Below, piece by piece: positions 26,258-36,375 of a DNA stretch of 64,000 bases; positions within the stretch are counted from its first letter, which is position 1; the number at the start of each line of letters is the position of its first letter. Position numbers and translations under genes: made by a program. The stretch is taken from positions 4,836,001 to 4,900,000 of the forward strand of contig NZ_AP017422.1 in NCBI RefSeq assembly GCF_002355595.1. Reading direction: 5' to 3'. Source of the stretch: Filimonas lacunae (lineage in GTDB: Bacteria; Bacteroidota; Bacteroidia; Chitinophagales; Chitinophagaceae). The notes under the pieces were generated by a model. That model ran no database searches, was not told the origin of the DNA, and saw nothing but the letters and a program-made list of their open reading frames with translations.

Positions 26258-29200
26258 TTAAAACCCAATGTTAACACCGAAGATAAAAGTGCGTGCCGCC
26301 GGATAAGTACCCTGGTCAACACCCGCAGTAATAGGGCTACTGCCACTCACGTTAGCTTCCGGGTTATAGCCTGTATACTTCGTAAACAGGAATGGGTTTT
26401 GTGCCGTAGCATATACTCTTGCCGATTTCAGGAAAATCGCTTTCATCACATTGTCAGGCACTCTGTAACCCACGGTCATATTTCTGATCCTCAAATAAGA
26501 ACCATTTTCCACATCTTTATTTACCAGTGCATTACCCGGGTTAATAGTGCTGCTGGATGCAGGTATAGGATACTCCACATCACGATCAGGTTTAGCAGGA
26601 TCGAAATAGTTATTGAAATACTTATAAATGGTATTCTGGTTGTGGTTGCCGGTGATTATCTGACGATAGTTACCATTGATAATATTTACGCCCTGTACAC
26701 CTTGTATCATCATCGTAAAATCGAAGTTACCGTAAGTAAGCATGTTGCTTAAACCGTAGGTAAAATCAGGTAAACCATGCCCCAGCACAGTAGCATCTTT
26801 CGTATCAATTACCTTATCACCGTTCTGATCTTTGATTCTCCAGTCACCCACTACGTTACCCGCTGTGGTTTGTGCATATTTTGCCAGGTCGGCCGTATTT
26901 TTAAATACACCTTCTACCTGGTAACCATACATCAAACCCAACGGCTGACCAACCTTCACCTGAAACACATTGTTCCATCCGTTGATAGCAGCTACTGCAG
27001 CCAGTTGCGAAGGACCACCCAGGTCTGTAACCTTGGTTTTATACGTAGAAATATTAGCATTGATATTCCACTTCAACTTACCGAAGCTTAGGTTGGCAGC
27101 AGCAGTAGCCTCAAAGCCCCTGTTTTGTAAAGTACCCAGATTGGATTGATAACTGCTGGCATAACCTACCACAGCTGGTAAAGTTTTATTCAGCAGCATG
27201 CCTTTAGAAGTACGAACAAAGTAATCGAAGGTGAACACAAACATGTTTCTTTTAAACGCGATATCTGCACCTATGTTCACCTGATCGTTCTTTTCCCAGG
27301 TAAGATCGGGGTTGGCAAAACCAGACTGCTGTCCGCCATATAACCTGCTGTTTCCGGATGCATAGTTTCTGTTAATGGTAATAGCATTCACATAAGTAAA
27401 GCTACCAATGTTGGCATTACCGGTACGGCCATAACCACCACGTAATTTGAATTCATTCATAGACAATTTATCCGCTAAAGGCCTTACAAAATCTTCTTCC
27501 GCAACGCGCCAGCCCAAAGAGAAAGAAGGGAAGGTTGCAAAGCGGTTGTTAGGACCAAAACGGGAAGAGCCATCATTACGCACAGCAGCCGTAAGCAAAT
27601 ACCTGCGCTTATAGTCGTAAGTTAAACGTGCTGCATAAGAGAGAAAAGAACTTTCATCAAACGCTTCGGTACCTACCGTATTAGGAGATGCCAGCGGGCT
27701 TTTTACCGCTGCTGTTACAAAAGTACCTGGTACACCTGCCACATAACTTACCTGTGCATTATAACGCTGGGTAGAAAACAAGCCCAACAGGTTAAAGTGG
27801 TGGTCTTTTATCGTTTTATCATAAGTAACTGTATTTTCCCACACCCAGTCAAATGACTTTTTAACATTGTCTGAAGCAAAAATGCCCGCCAGCAATGGAT
27901 TAGAATAAGAAGCATTCGGAGCCAGTGCATACGCCATAGTAGATGGCACATAAGCATGTACCTGCTCATTTTCCAGCGTAGCACCAATATAGGTTCTCAG
28001 CTTTAGCCCCTGAATGGGCGTATATTCCAGGAAAGTATTGGCCAGTGTTCTGAAAGCGCGGGAGCGGTTTATACTCTGACTTAAAATACCTACCGGGTTA
28101 AAGAAGTTAGTAGCAAAGAATACAGAAGTAGGCGACAGGTTAAAGTTCAACGCTCGATTATAAGGCTGCGCAAAATCGCCATTAGGCATATGCACAGGCA
28201 CTATCGGCTGAAACGTCAGCGCCTGGTTTAATGGACTGGGCAGATTTAAATCTGATACCAGACCAGGTACACCCGTTAAATAATCAGCAGTATTGGCACC
28301 AGCACCACTAGCCTGACCAGAAGTAGGCTGTCTGAACTGCTCAGCATAAGAAGGCGCAATAGAAAAGCCCATTTTCACATTCTTCACCACTTCCGCATCC
28401 AGGTTCATACGTGTGCTTACACGGGTATACTCCGTTCCCACAACCACACCTTCCTGCTTAAATAAACCCGCAGAGATACTGTATTTTACTTTCTCGCTAC
28501 CACCGGAAGCATTGATTTCAAAATTGCTGATAGGCGCTGTACGAAACACCTGCTTTTGCCAGTTTACATCAGGCAAAGAATCAGTATTTCCATCCAGGAT
28601 AGAAGGATATACCAGGTTTCTGATACGGCTGATATCTTTTACCAGCGTAATAAAATCAGTCTTGTTTAAAGTTTTGTAATACCTGTTGACACTTTGTAAA
28701 CCCGTATAGGCCGATACAGAAAACACCGTACGACCAGCCTTACCTCTTTTAGTGGTAACAATTACCACACCATTGGCCGCTCTTGAGCCATAGATGGCAG
28801 CAGAAGCCGCATCTTTTAAAATTTCGATAGACTCAATATCATTGGGATTGATCAGCGAAAAGTTATTGGCAGACTGCAAAGGATAACCGTCTACCACATA
28901 CAATGGATCATTGGAAGAACTTAAAGAACTGATACCTCTTACACGGATAGTAGGCGCTGCACCAGGCTTAGCCCCCTGATCAGACTGCACCTGCACACCA
29001 GCAGCTACACCCGCCAAAGCTTCCCCCACGTTACCCACTGGCTGCACGCCAATGCTTTTGCTTTCTACCTTGGTAATAGCGGTAGATACCGTAGCTTTTG
29101 ATTGCGTACCGTAACCCACTACCACCACACTTTCCAATGCACCGGCAGCTTCTTTCAGCTTCACTACCACTGAAAGCGTAACGCCTTCTTTAATAGTATA

Positions 29201-29494
29201 ACCCGATAAAGTTTGTGGTTCGTAACCTACACCTGAGAAGGTAAAACTGTAAGGACCGCCTGCAGGTACACGTGTAAAGAAAAACGCGCCTACACTGTCA
29301 GACACCGTACCGGAAGTAAAGTTGGTAGATTGGTTACGCACCACTACCGAAACACCTGAAAGCGGCTGATTTAAAGTGCTGTGCACCGTCCCTTTTACTA
29401 CTGCCTGGCTTTGGGCGCTTACACCACCGGCCATCAAAAACACAAGAAAACAGAGGGCAATACAATGCCGGGACCTTAGTAGATCAATTTTCAT
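26258..29494 (-). CDS. SusC/RagA TonB-dependent outer-membrane transporter (PUL 1)
   Basis: About 1078 residues from the ATG at 29494; a TTG at 29506 would add four residues ahead of the signal peptide and is less likely. Order: signal peptide (…AGGVSAQ), CarboxypepD_reg-like beta-sandwich (about 30-115), TonB box region ESVVVVGYG, plug domain (IRGISSLSSSNDPLYVVDGYP; SIEILKDAASAAIYGSRAANGVV), then a 22-strand barrel ending in a terminal aromatic-rich strand (RTFIFGVNIGF). It imports the bound oligosaccharide. No N-terminal STN signalling domain is present although sigma and FecR genes lie directly upstream. Confidence 0.95.
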   Translation of the reverse strand: MKIDLLRSRHCIALCFLVFLMAGGVSAQSQAVVKGTVHSTLNQPLSGVSVVVRNQSTNFTSGTVSDSVGAFFFTRVPAGGPYSFTFSGVGYEPQTLSGYTIKEGVTLSVVVKLKEAAGALESVVVVGYGTQSKATVSTAITKVESKSIGVQPVGNVGEALAGVAAGVQVQSDQGAKPGAAPTIRVRGISSLSSSNDPLYVVDGYPLQSANNFSLINPNDIESIEILKDAASAAIYGSRAANGVVIVTTKRGKAGRTVFSVSAYTGLQSVNRYYKTLNKTDFITLVKDISRIRNLVYPSILDGNTDSLPDVNWQKQVFRTAPISNFEINASGGSEKVKYSISAGLFKQEGVVVGTEYTRVSTRMNLDAEVVKNVKMGFSIAPSYAEQFRQPTSGQASGAGANTADYLTGVPGLVSDLNLPSPLNQALTFQPIVPVHMPNGDFAQPYNRALNFNLSPTSVFFATNFFNPVGILSQSINRSRAFRTLANTFLEYTPIQGLKLRTYIGATLENEQVHAYVPSTMAYALAPNASYSNPLLAGIFASDNVKKSFDWVWENTVTYDKTIKDHHFNLLGLFSTQRYNAQVSYVAGVPGTFVTAAVKSPLASPNTVGTEAFDESSFLSYAARLTYDYKRRYLLTAAVRNDGSSRFGPNNRFATFPSFSLGWRVAEEDFVRPLADKLSMNEFKLRGGYGRTGNANIGSFTYVNAITINRNYASGNSRLYGGQQSGFANPDLTWEKNDQVNIGADIAFKRNMFVFTFDYFVRTSKGMLLNKTLPAVVGYASSYQSNLGTLQNRGFEATAAANLSFGKLKWNINANISTYKTKVTDLGGPSQLAAVAAINGWNNVFQVKVGQPLGLMYGYQVEGVFKNTADLAKYAQTTAGNVVGDWRIKDQNGDKVIDTKDATVLGHGLPDFTYGLSNMLTYGNFDFTMMIQGVQGVNIINGNYRQIITGNHNQNTIYKYFNNYFDPAKPDRDVEYPIPASSSTINPGNALVNKDVENGSYLRIRNMTVGYRVPDNVMKAIFLKSARVYATAQNPFLFTKYTGYNPEANVSGSSPITAGVDQGTYPAARTFIFGVNIGF

Positions 29495-29582
29495 ATGACA
29501 GGACAATTTGGATGATTAAACTAAATAATAATAGCTATGGAGTATTTCTCTTTAAAAATGCAGTGTATTGAATATTGTTTAA

Positions 29583-30698
29583 TTATTTGCGGATCTCGTA
29601 TCCATCTTCTGTTTTGTTATACCGCAGATTCTGCGATTCAACAATCTGGCTTAAAATCGTTTCAATAGAATCGGATTTACTAAACTGACCAATAAAATAC
29701 AGGTTTTTAAGGTCTGCTTCGTTATAATGAATTTTGGTTTTATACATACCTGACAGCTGATCGAATATCTTGTTGAGTGGCTGGTTATTGAACATATACC
29801 ACGAGCTTTTCGCCACCGGCATGTTCAACTGATCAACCGCTTCGCTAACAGCACCGGTACCTTTACTATCCTTCGCTTTTACACCCGGCATTTTACTAAC
29901 ACTGGCTTTGAAGGTTCGCTTATTATATACCAACTGATAACCCGGATTCAGCTGCACTTCTTCGCTGTTAACCGATGGCTTTACCGCCACCTTTCCATCA
30001 AACAACCGCACTACTATATAATCCCGGGTTTTATCAGCGCTCATTTCAAAAATGGTACCCAGTACTTTCGTTACCAATCCTTCACCAGACACGGTAAATG
30101 GCCTTAATTTATTCGTCACCACTTCAAACCGCGCTTCCCCATCCAATTGCACATCCATACCATGTTGTGCTAACACACCAGGATAAGTAATAGCACTACC
30201 ATTGTTTAAAAACACTACCGAACCATCCGGCAATACCTTTCTCTCTGTTTTTCCTGTAACATTACGCCAGGTAATCAATTCCGTACCTGCATTTTGTTTC
30301 GGCACAATGGCAACCCTTTCCTCTACCTTGTTTACCTTTTGAGTAACAAAATAAAAGGCTCCCGCCACTACTGTAATTACTGACGCTGCCACCGCTAACC
30401 TTCTCAATAATGTATATACCCTCGAAACAGGCTTCGTCACAGGTTCTTCTATCGCTTCGCCCGCCTGAATACTGCTATATATAGCCGTTCTGGCACGCTT
30501 CCATTCCTCCTCTATATTAATATCACCTGTCTCTTTATACGTATTTACAAGCTTTACAGCTTCATTCAGCTTCCACCATTCCTGCTGCAACGCCGCATTT
30601 TCACGCAGTAACTGCTCCACCTGCAAACATTCCTGCTCGGAACATTCGCCGTTGATATACTTTACCAGGATGTCAATATCAGGGTGATTTTGCTGCAT
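29583..30698 (-). CDS. FecR-family anti-sigma factor with DUF4974-like C-terminus
   Basis: 371 residues. A cytoplasmic N-terminal part (about 1-100) precedes one transmembrane helix (about 107-127), then the periplasmic FecR domain (TERKVLPDGSVVFLNNGS, GEARFEV, VLGTIFEM, LFDGKVAV) and a C-terminal DUF4974/STN-like domain (about 295-371). Such proteins hold the ECF sigma factor until the cognate TonB transporter is loaded. The gene lies between sigma and susC, 52 nt after the sigma gene. Confidence 0.92.
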   Translation of the reverse strand: MQQNHPDIDILVKYINGECSEQECLQVEQLLRENAALQQEWWKLNEAVKLVNTYKETGDINIEEEWKRARTAIYSSIQAGEAIEEPVTKPVSRVYTLLRRLAVAASVITVVAGAFYFVTQKVNKVEERVAIVPKQNAGTELITWRNVTGKTERKVLPDGSVVFLNNGSAITYPGVLAQHGMDVQLDGEARFEVVTNKLRPFTVSGEGLVTKVLGTIFEMSADKTRDYIVVRLFDGKVAVKPSVNSEEVQLNPGYQLVYNKRTFKASVSKMPGVKAKDSKGTGAVSEAVDQLNMPVAKSSWYMFNNQPLNKIFDQLSGMYKTKIHYNEADLKNLYFIGQFSKSDSIETILSQIVESQNLRYNKTEDGYEIRK

Positions 30699-30750
30699 CT
30701 GTTATTAAACGATTTAAAAAGGAAGTACCCCTACAGAAATGTGAAATATT

Positions 30751-31344
30751 TTAAAAAAAAGTAAAAAGCTGCACCAGGGCCATTAATAATAGTATATAGT
30801 CCGACAATTTGGTACGCATTTTAGTCAGCGCCCTGCTCATTTGTGTTTCCACCGTTTTAACGGAAATATTCAGCTGGGCAGCAATGGCAGCATAGGTAAG
30901 TCCTTCCAGCCTGCTCAACTCAAACACCACCCGCATTTGGCCGGGTAACTCCTGTAAAGCCCCTTGAATTTTGGCAGAAAGCACTTTGGCATCAATTACA
31001 TCAAACTGCCCATCGTCCGCTTCCTCAGCAGTACCTTTTACCACCCGGGCATATTTTTGCCTTACCTGACTATGTTTAATGCTATCTAAAGCACTGTTTC
31101 CTATTACTTTCACTAAAAAAGCGGTAGCACGGCACGGCTCCACCTCATCCCGAAGCTGCCATAATTTAATAAAGGCTGCGTGAACAATATCTTTGGTTTC
31201 GTCAATACCCAGATCGAATTTATACTGGCAGGATGCACATAAGGAAGCAAATTTTTCTTTGAAAAACCGTTCGAAAGAGGCTTCATTCCAAACCTCCACC
31301 TCAAACTCATCAGCGTTAGAATGCAATGATTTGCTCGAATTCAT
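30751..31344 (-). CDS. ECF RNA polymerase sigma factor (Bacteroidota PUL type)
   Basis: 197 residues. Region 2 (FFKEKFASLCASCQYKF…DIVHAAFIKLW) and region 4 (LPGQMRVVFELSRLEGLTYAAIAAQLNISVKTVETQMSRAL) are clear. The C-terminus is a hydrophobic tail (DYILLLMALVQLFTFF), a feature common in PUL-associated ECF factors of this phylum. It is the first gene of PUL 1, paired with FecR, and should direct transcription of the susC operon when the glycan is sensed. A -7-like TACCTTCG lies at 31412-31405, but the -33 spacing is poor. Confidence 0.93.
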   Translation of the reverse strand: MNSSKSLHSNADEFEVEVWNEASFERFFKEKFASLCASCQYKFDLGIDETKDIVHAAFIKLWQLRDEVEPCRATAFLVKVIGNSALDSIKHSQVRQKYARVVKGTAEEADDGQFDVIDAKVLSAKIQGALQELPGQMRVVFELSRLEGLTYAAIAAQLNISVKTVETQMSRALTKMRTKLSDYILLLMALVQLFTFF

Positions 31345-31429
31345 ATCAGGCCGTGATCGTTACTAGAAAAAAGCCCAGGTTGAAATGAGCTTCCAGATAA
31401 GGGACGAAGGTAGGGTTTTCCGCTATTTT

Positions 31430-31462
31430 TAAAAAACAAACACCAGGCAGATGCCTGGTGTT
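31430..31462 (-). terminator. Intrinsic terminator of the poly-Ser lipoprotein gene
   Basis: AACACCAGGC, loop AGAT, GCCTGGTGTT is a perfect 10-bp stem at 31439-31462, followed on the minus strand by TTTGTTTTTT. It separates the lipoprotein gene from the sigma gene promoter. Confidence 0.88.
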
Positions 31463-31540
31463 ATAATATTTATCAGAAACGATTTATCGTTTTTTAGGTA
31501 ATCCATAGAAAGTAGCCACAATTACTTTCTATTTCACTAA

Positions 31541-32014
<474 letters not shown>

Positions 32015-32135
32015 TTCAACAAGCTTTTAGGAGCACAAAGAAACCTACTATGTACATACAATAGTTACGGTTTCCCGTACCCACACGTCAACACCTTACA
32101 CTTATTTTACGCCAAACATTATTAAATAGACGTCT

Positions 32136-32705
32136 ATGCAAAAGAAATTAATAATCCTATGCCTTGCATTCACTTTTTATGCTTTACAACTAAAAGCCCA
32201 GGACACAAAGAAAGAAGCAGAGAGAATTAAAACTAAAATGGAAGCTTTTACCTCAAAAACAGGCACTATCACCAAATTCACAGATAAATATCTTCCTAAG
32301 CTAAATACAACTTACGGGAGTGCAGAAACCAGAGTCAGGATGGTTAAAAGCGGTTCTTTAACAGGATATTTTTACCAAATAGTAAAGGAAAGTAAATATT
32401 CAGGCACAACAGCATCAATTGAATACAACGATTTAATAGAAGTAATAAAAGCAATAAAAGTATTAAAAGCCGATGCTATAAAAGATGCAATCGAAAACTC
32501 CGACTATCTAGAAAATAAGTTTGTCACGACAGATGGCTTTCAGGTTGGATATTTTATCAGTAATGGAGCAACCAAGTGGTATTTAACACTTGAAAAATAT
32601 GGTTCTGACAACACATTATTCATTGACACTGGAGATATTATTGAAACAGCATTCAGTGAAGCCAAGACTAAAATTGATGACATTAAAACACAGCTTTCTT
32701 TTTAA
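32136..32705 (+). CDS. Secreted protein of unknown function
   Basis: 189 residues. A signal peptide (FTFYALQLKAQ) precedes a Lys/Glu-rich mature part with alternating helices and strands; about residues 45-90 resemble a small beta-domain (STYGSAETRVRMVKSG; YFYQIVKES). No family recognised. The start ATG follows a divergent 120-nt gap with the poly-Ser lipoprotein. It is AT-richer than its neighbours. A 32.7-kb gap of 56 nt separates it from the convergent repair genes. Confidence 0.75.
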   Translation: MQKKLIILCLAFTFYALQLKAQDTKKEAERIKTKMEAFTSKTGTITKFTDKYLPKLNTTYGSAETRVRMVKSGSLTGYFYQIVKESKYSGTTASIEYNDLIEVIKAIKVLKADAIKDAIENSDYLENKFVTTDGFQVGYFISNGATKWYLTLEKYGSDNTLFIDTGDIIETAFSEAKTKIDDIKTQLSF

Positions 32706-32761
32706 TAAAAATTCGGGATCATGCTTTAGCCTTGAATAAATAAACATGATCCTCAACCTCT

Positions 32762-33436
32762 CTAATCCACCGGAGCTATTTTCTTCCGGGTATTAGAGAG
32801 GTAATAATGCCAAAGCATCATGCTGGCTACCGACCGAAAGGGTTTCCAGTGTTCGCTGATTTCAAGCATTTCCTCTCTTGTAGTAGAAACTGGCAGTTGT
32901 TTCAAACGCTTTAACGCATTTACAGCAGCCAAATCGCCAATCGGAAAAATATCTGCTCTTTGCAGCGCAAACATCAAGTAAACATCTATAGTCCAGTTAC
33001 CAATACCTTTTAGACTTATCAGCAGTTTACGCACCTCATCATCAGACATTTTTGCCAATTGTGCCAAATTGATCACATCGTCTTTTATCGCCTGCGCAAG
33101 CCCTCTTATATACACCATTTTTTGCCGGCTCACATAACACGCCTTCATCTCTTCATCACTCAGTGGCAGTACTGTATCGGGAGTAATCTCTTTTATTTTC
33201 TCTTTTAGCTTATTCAACGCAGCCAAAGCAGATGCCAGCGAAACCTGTTGTTCCAGGATAATATGTACAAGGGTTTCAAAAGTATTTTCCCGTATCCACA
33301 TCGGGGGATAACCATGCGCATCCAAAATTCTTTTCAAATCGTTATCCTCACTGGCCAATCGCTCACATAACTCCTGGTAATTACCGGAATGAAAAGTTGC
33401 CGGTATTTCTTCCGTATCTAACGTTTTCCTTTTCAC
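32762..33436 (-). CDS. DNA-3-methyladenine glycosylase, AlkA-like HhH-GPD
   Basis: 224 residues. The helix-hairpin-helix LKGIGNWTIDVYLMFAL (about 142-158) and the catalytic Asp168 in FPIGDLA mark the HhH-GPD superfamily, AlkA subgroup. ILEQQVSLASA is the substrate-pocket helix. It removes alkylated purines from DNA. The E. coli-type N-terminal AraC/Ada part is absent, as usual for short AlkA proteins. It lies 17 nt downstream of the methyltransferase gene, so the two form an alkylation-repair operon. Confidence 0.9.
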   Translation of the reverse strand: MKRKTLDTEEIPATFHSGNYQELCERLASEDNDLKRILDAHGYPPMWIRENTFETLVHIILEQQVSLASALAALNKLKEKIKEITPDTVLPLSDEEMKACYVSRQKMVYIRGLAQAIKDDVINLAQLAKMSDDEVRKLLISLKGIGNWTIDVYLMFALQRADIFPIGDLAAVNALKRLKQLPVSTTREEMLEISEHWKPFRSVASMMLWHYYLSNTRKKIAPVD

Positions 33437-33453
33437 TATTTACAATTGGATAA

Positions 33454-33966
33454 TTAAAAAAGTGTAGGTGCCTTGTATTCATTCTCCAGGTCAAGCAGGA
33501 TTGATTTGTTATCCAGCCCACCTGCAAAACCCACCAATTTTCCGGCTGCCCCCACCACTCTATGACAAGGCACTACAATGGAGATAGGATTCTTATTTAA
33601 AGCGCCACCCACTGCACGAACAGCTTTAATATCGCCTAATAAACGCGCCAGCTCTCCATAGGTTTTGGTTACCCCATATGGAATATTCAAAAGCGCTTCC
33701 CAAACCCTTATTTGAAACGCTGTTCCTCTAAAATCAAGTGGTATGTCAAACACTCTTCTTTTTTTATCAAAATACTCTTTCAGTTGTTGCTCCGTTTGTA
33801 GCAATATTACAGCCTGATCGTCCCTTTCAGGAGCAGGCAACTTTGTTCTTGTATAATCTTCCCCTTCCCACAATATAGCCGCAAGCCCTGTATCTGTGGC
33901 AATAAGCCTGATAAAGCCTACAGGCGACAACATATCCTTATACACCAACCGTTCATGCTCACTCAT
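33454..33966 (-). CDS. ogt: Methylated-DNA--[protein]-cysteine S-methyltransferase
   Basis: 170 residues with the complete Ogt/MGMT C-terminal domain: FQIRVWEALLNIPYGVTKTYGELA (split here as FQIRVWEALL and GVTKTYGELA), the RAVGGALNKNP arginine-finger region and the active site VPCHRVVG with acceptor Cys134. It repairs O6-methylguanine by irreversible self-alkylation. No Ada regulatory domain is present. It precedes the alkA-like gene in the same operon. Confidence 0.94.
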   Translation of the reverse strand: MSEHERLVYKDMLSPVGFIRLIATDTGLAAILWEGEDYTRTKLPAPERDDQAVILLQTEQQLKEYFDKKRRVFDIPLDFRGTAFQIRVWEALLNIPYGVTKTYGELARLLGDIKAVRAVGGALNKNPISIVVPCHRVVGAAGKLVGFAGGLDNKSILLDLENEYKAPTLF

Positions 33967-34140
33967 TTCACTTCTGTTTTCTGCTTCTCATTCTGTTTGT
34001 TTCCCTTCATCACTTATCCTTATCTAAGGTAATTCAATAAGAACATACCTTTTTCAAATTTTAATTCCTCCTTTTTGAAATGTAATATCCATTCCCTCCT
34101 TCTTATAGGTCGAAGACTAATTTTTAGCTTCTCAAAAAAT

Positions 34141-34165
34141 AAAAGTTCACCTTTTGTGAACTTTT
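34141..34165. promoter_or_regulatory. Palindromic operator upstream of higBA
   Basis: AAAAGTTCAC, CTTTT, GTGAACTTTT is a perfect 10-bp inverted repeat. TTTG (34153-34156) inside it can serve as -33, with TAACTTTA (34179-34186) as a weak -7 after 22 bp. A half-site AAAGTTCAC recurs at 34192-34200, overlapping the first toxin codons. This fits autorepression by the HigA antitoxin. Confidence 0.75.
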
Positions 34166-34188
34166 AAGAAGAAAAAAGTAACTTTACC

Positions 34189-34521
34189 ATGAAAGTTCAC
34201 CTGATAAGAAGGGAAACAATCGAATATTTTGCTACAAAAAACACCCAAAGCCGGACTAGCTTTAGAGAGTTCTTAACAAAGCTAAAATATGCTGACTGGG
34301 AAAATCCATTGGATATACTGGAAACTTTCCCCAGTACAGATTTATTAGGAAATGGCTCAAGCAGAGCAGTAATGGACATTGGCGGCAATAATTATAGGAT
34401 GATTATAAAATATGCTTTTGGCGACAAGCAAGTACATTTATTTATTTGCTGGATTGGCACCCATGCAGAATATAGTAAACTCTGTGCAGATAAGGAACAG
34501 TTTAATATAAGTCAATATTAA
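34189..34521 (+). CDS. higB: HigB-type toxin (mRNA interferase)
   Basis: 110 residues matching the HigB_toxin family (RelE superfamily): IRRETIEYFATKNTQSRTSFREFLTK is family-like at the start, then SRAVMDIGGNNYRMIIKY and the C-terminal VHLFICWIGTHAEYSKL with the conserved THAEY. The family cleaves mRNA at the ribosome. The gene is 11 nt upstream of its antitoxin, in the toxin-first order typical of hig. AT-rich base use and a compact operator suggest a mobile module. Confidence 0.88.
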   Translation: MKVHLIRRETIEYFATKNTQSRTSFREFLTKLKYADWENPLDILETFPSTDLLGNGSSRAVMDIGGNNYRMIIKYAFGDKQVHLFICWIGTHAEYSKLCADKEQFNISQY

Positions 34522-34532
34522 AAGAAGAGATT

Positions 34533-34979
34533 ATGGAAACGCTCAAATACAAAGTAATCACTAGCAAAAATCAGTATAAAGAATATTGTAACGCACTGGA
34601 AAAACTCCTGTTTCTGCCTTCAAAAGATAGAAATGCGAAAGATGAAATAGCGCTATTAACTTTACTTATTGAAAAATGGGATTCAGAGCACAATACGTTT
34701 GAAGAATTAGATCCCATTCAACTACTACACTCTTTTATCAAAGAACACAACCTAAAAGCAAAAGACCTTGTGGACATCCTTGGGGTAAGTAAAGGTTATA
34801 TTTCAGATATCCTAAACTATAAAAAAGGGCTTTCTAAAGAAGTGATAAGAAACTTATCGACGTATTTCAAAGTTAAACAGGAAGCGTTTAATCGTCCTTA
34901 TAAATTGACTGTTTCAGAAAACTCTCATTTAAGAAATGCAAGCGTCATGAATACCACTAAAGCACTCTACACTTCTTAA
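34533..34979 (+). CDS. higA: HigA-type antitoxin with XRE-family HTH
   Basis: 148 residues. The HTH lies near residues 75-110 (LLHSFIKEHNLKAKDLVDILGVSKGYISDILNYK, split between recognition helices). The N-terminal half is probably the toxin-binding part. It should neutralise HigB and repress the operon at the palindrome upstream. Its stop codon directly abuts the convergent VOC gene (one base apart). Confidence 0.88.
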   Translation: METLKYKVITSKNQYKEYCNALEKLLFLPSKDRNAKDEIALLTLLIEKWDSEHNTFEELDPIQLLHSFIKEHNLKAKDLVDILGVSKGYISDILNYKKGLSKEVIRNLSTYFKVKQEAFNRPYKLTVSENSHLRNASVMNTTKALYTS

Positions 34980-35864
34980 TCACCTATCTTTTCTAAACTC
35001 CAGCCAGATGCCATGCGTAAGCTCCGGAGATAGAAACAAGCTAACCGCCCCTCCCTCCCCCTTTATCAAAGCTGGCACTTGTAAGCCCCCTTTACACAAT
35101 ACAGCTTTAACACTATCCATATTACTCACACGCACCGTTGCGCCTATTACAATATGATGAGGTACTGTTTGAAAAGAAGCCGGCAATAACACCACCTCCC
35201 CTTCTTTTAATGTTGCAATTGACGCTGTACCATTTACAAAAGGTGTATGCACCTTACCTGGCCTGATTACAATTCCCAGGTGTTGAAACAAATGAACATA
35301 TGAAGCAGTGTTATCTGTTGCCAACCACAAACCTATGAGAGAGTTAGCCGTGTTTAGATGCGAAAAATGTTCAGGCTTATCCGTTGGCGACGAATTCCTT
35401 GTTCCCAAAAACAACGGATGCAATAAGTCTGATGCCGGGAATGTAATAGCTCCACTCTCACGCTCATACTTCCAACGCCTATCAAGCCGCCTGGCTACCA
35501 CAGCGATATCCGGAGTATAAAGTCCGAAAAACACTGGCCCTTCTCCTTCCTGAAGCGATTGACAATATTCAGTTGTTAAAGTATCTATAGGCTGCGATGC
35601 AGTGATCAGCTCCAACTCAATACCGTTCTTAAATTTAATGTGCTGATTGCGGATGCCATTCTGATGCCATCTGCCAGGCTTTAAAGCAAAGCCCAGTTTT
35701 CTGTAGAAGGCTGTTGCACTGTCTAAATTCCTAACCACCACCGGAAGATGATCTATTCCTGCAACCACATACTTCTGCACTCCGGCCTTTTCGTATGCTG
35801 CACCCGGAGATACTACTAATACAATACCCCCCAGTAACAAGATCAACCGCCTATCCTGCTTCAT
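34980..35864 (-). CDS. Secreted VOC-superfamily (glyoxalase-like) protein
   Basis: 294 residues. A signal peptide (LLLGGIVLVVSPGAAY) precedes a glyoxalase-like domain: GIDHLPVVVRNLDSATAFYRKLGF, then HIKFKNGIELELI, with a second, weaker half after residue 170. It resembles the Glyoxalase_3-like group (PF13468-type). The substrate is unknown. An exported VOC protein is unusual but the leader is clear. It converges on higA. Confidence 0.78.
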   Translation of the reverse strand: MKQDRRLILLLGGIVLVVSPGAAYEKAGVQKYVVAGIDHLPVVVRNLDSATAFYRKLGFALKPGRWHQNGIRNQHIKFKNGIELELITASQPIDTLTTEYCQSLQEGEGPVFFGLYTPDIAVVARRLDRRWKYERESGAITFPASDLLHPLFLGTRNSSPTDKPEHFSHLNTANSLIGLWLATDNTASYVHLFQHLGIVIRPGKVHTPFVNGTASIATLKEGEVVLLPASFQTVPHHIVIGATVRVSNMDSVKAVLCKGGLQVPALIKGEGGAVSLFLSPELTHGIWLEFRKDR

Positions 35865-36375
35865 GCTCGTTCAGTTTCTCCTTCTCTAACTTATAGAGTA
35901 TATGCAACGCCCGTTTCTCTCCTGTTGAAAGCTGTAAAAGCAACTCTGTTTCTATATAAGATTGTTTAGCTACCAATATTTAAAAGTAAGCTTTCTAAAA
36001 ATCGTCTCTCCAAAAACCTCTAACAGGTTACTAACCACCAGCACCAAAGAGGCCCGCCCTGGACAGGGCAGGCCTGAATCTATGAAAATAAAAAGGGTTG
36101 ACTAACCGGACCAGTTAATCGTGCAACAGCAAAAAGTAAATTCTACATGAGGAACCAGGATTTTAAAACGAAGACCTTGCTTAGTGTATTAAAAGTGACT
36201 AATAGTAGAGGTAACGGTATAAATAAAGTGGAAGAAAGACTCATAAATGTAAACTTTTTACTTCATTAAAATAAGTATTTTATTTATTTATTTAAACAAT
36301 ACACTTCAAACAAGAGACATTCACTGGATTTATATGATTGAAATACTACTTTTTCGCAGGAAAAAATGGAACGAA
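35865..36375. other. Intergenic region before the first small HTH gene
   Basis: No gene seen. GGCCCGCCCT, loop GGAC, AGGGCAGGCC (36051-36074) is a 10-bp hairpin with one mismatch. GGCAGGCCTGAATCT with flanking bases at 36067-36090 is repeated at 37028-37051, upstream of the paralogous gene. A conserved AT-rich block (AATAAGTATTT, about 36268) also recurs upstream of the second gene. Confidence 0.6.

Noticed and set aside
32713..32754. GGATCATG / CATGATCC inverted repeat as a terminator
   Set aside because: Eight-bp arms with a loop of more than 20 nt and no T-run; too weak to call.
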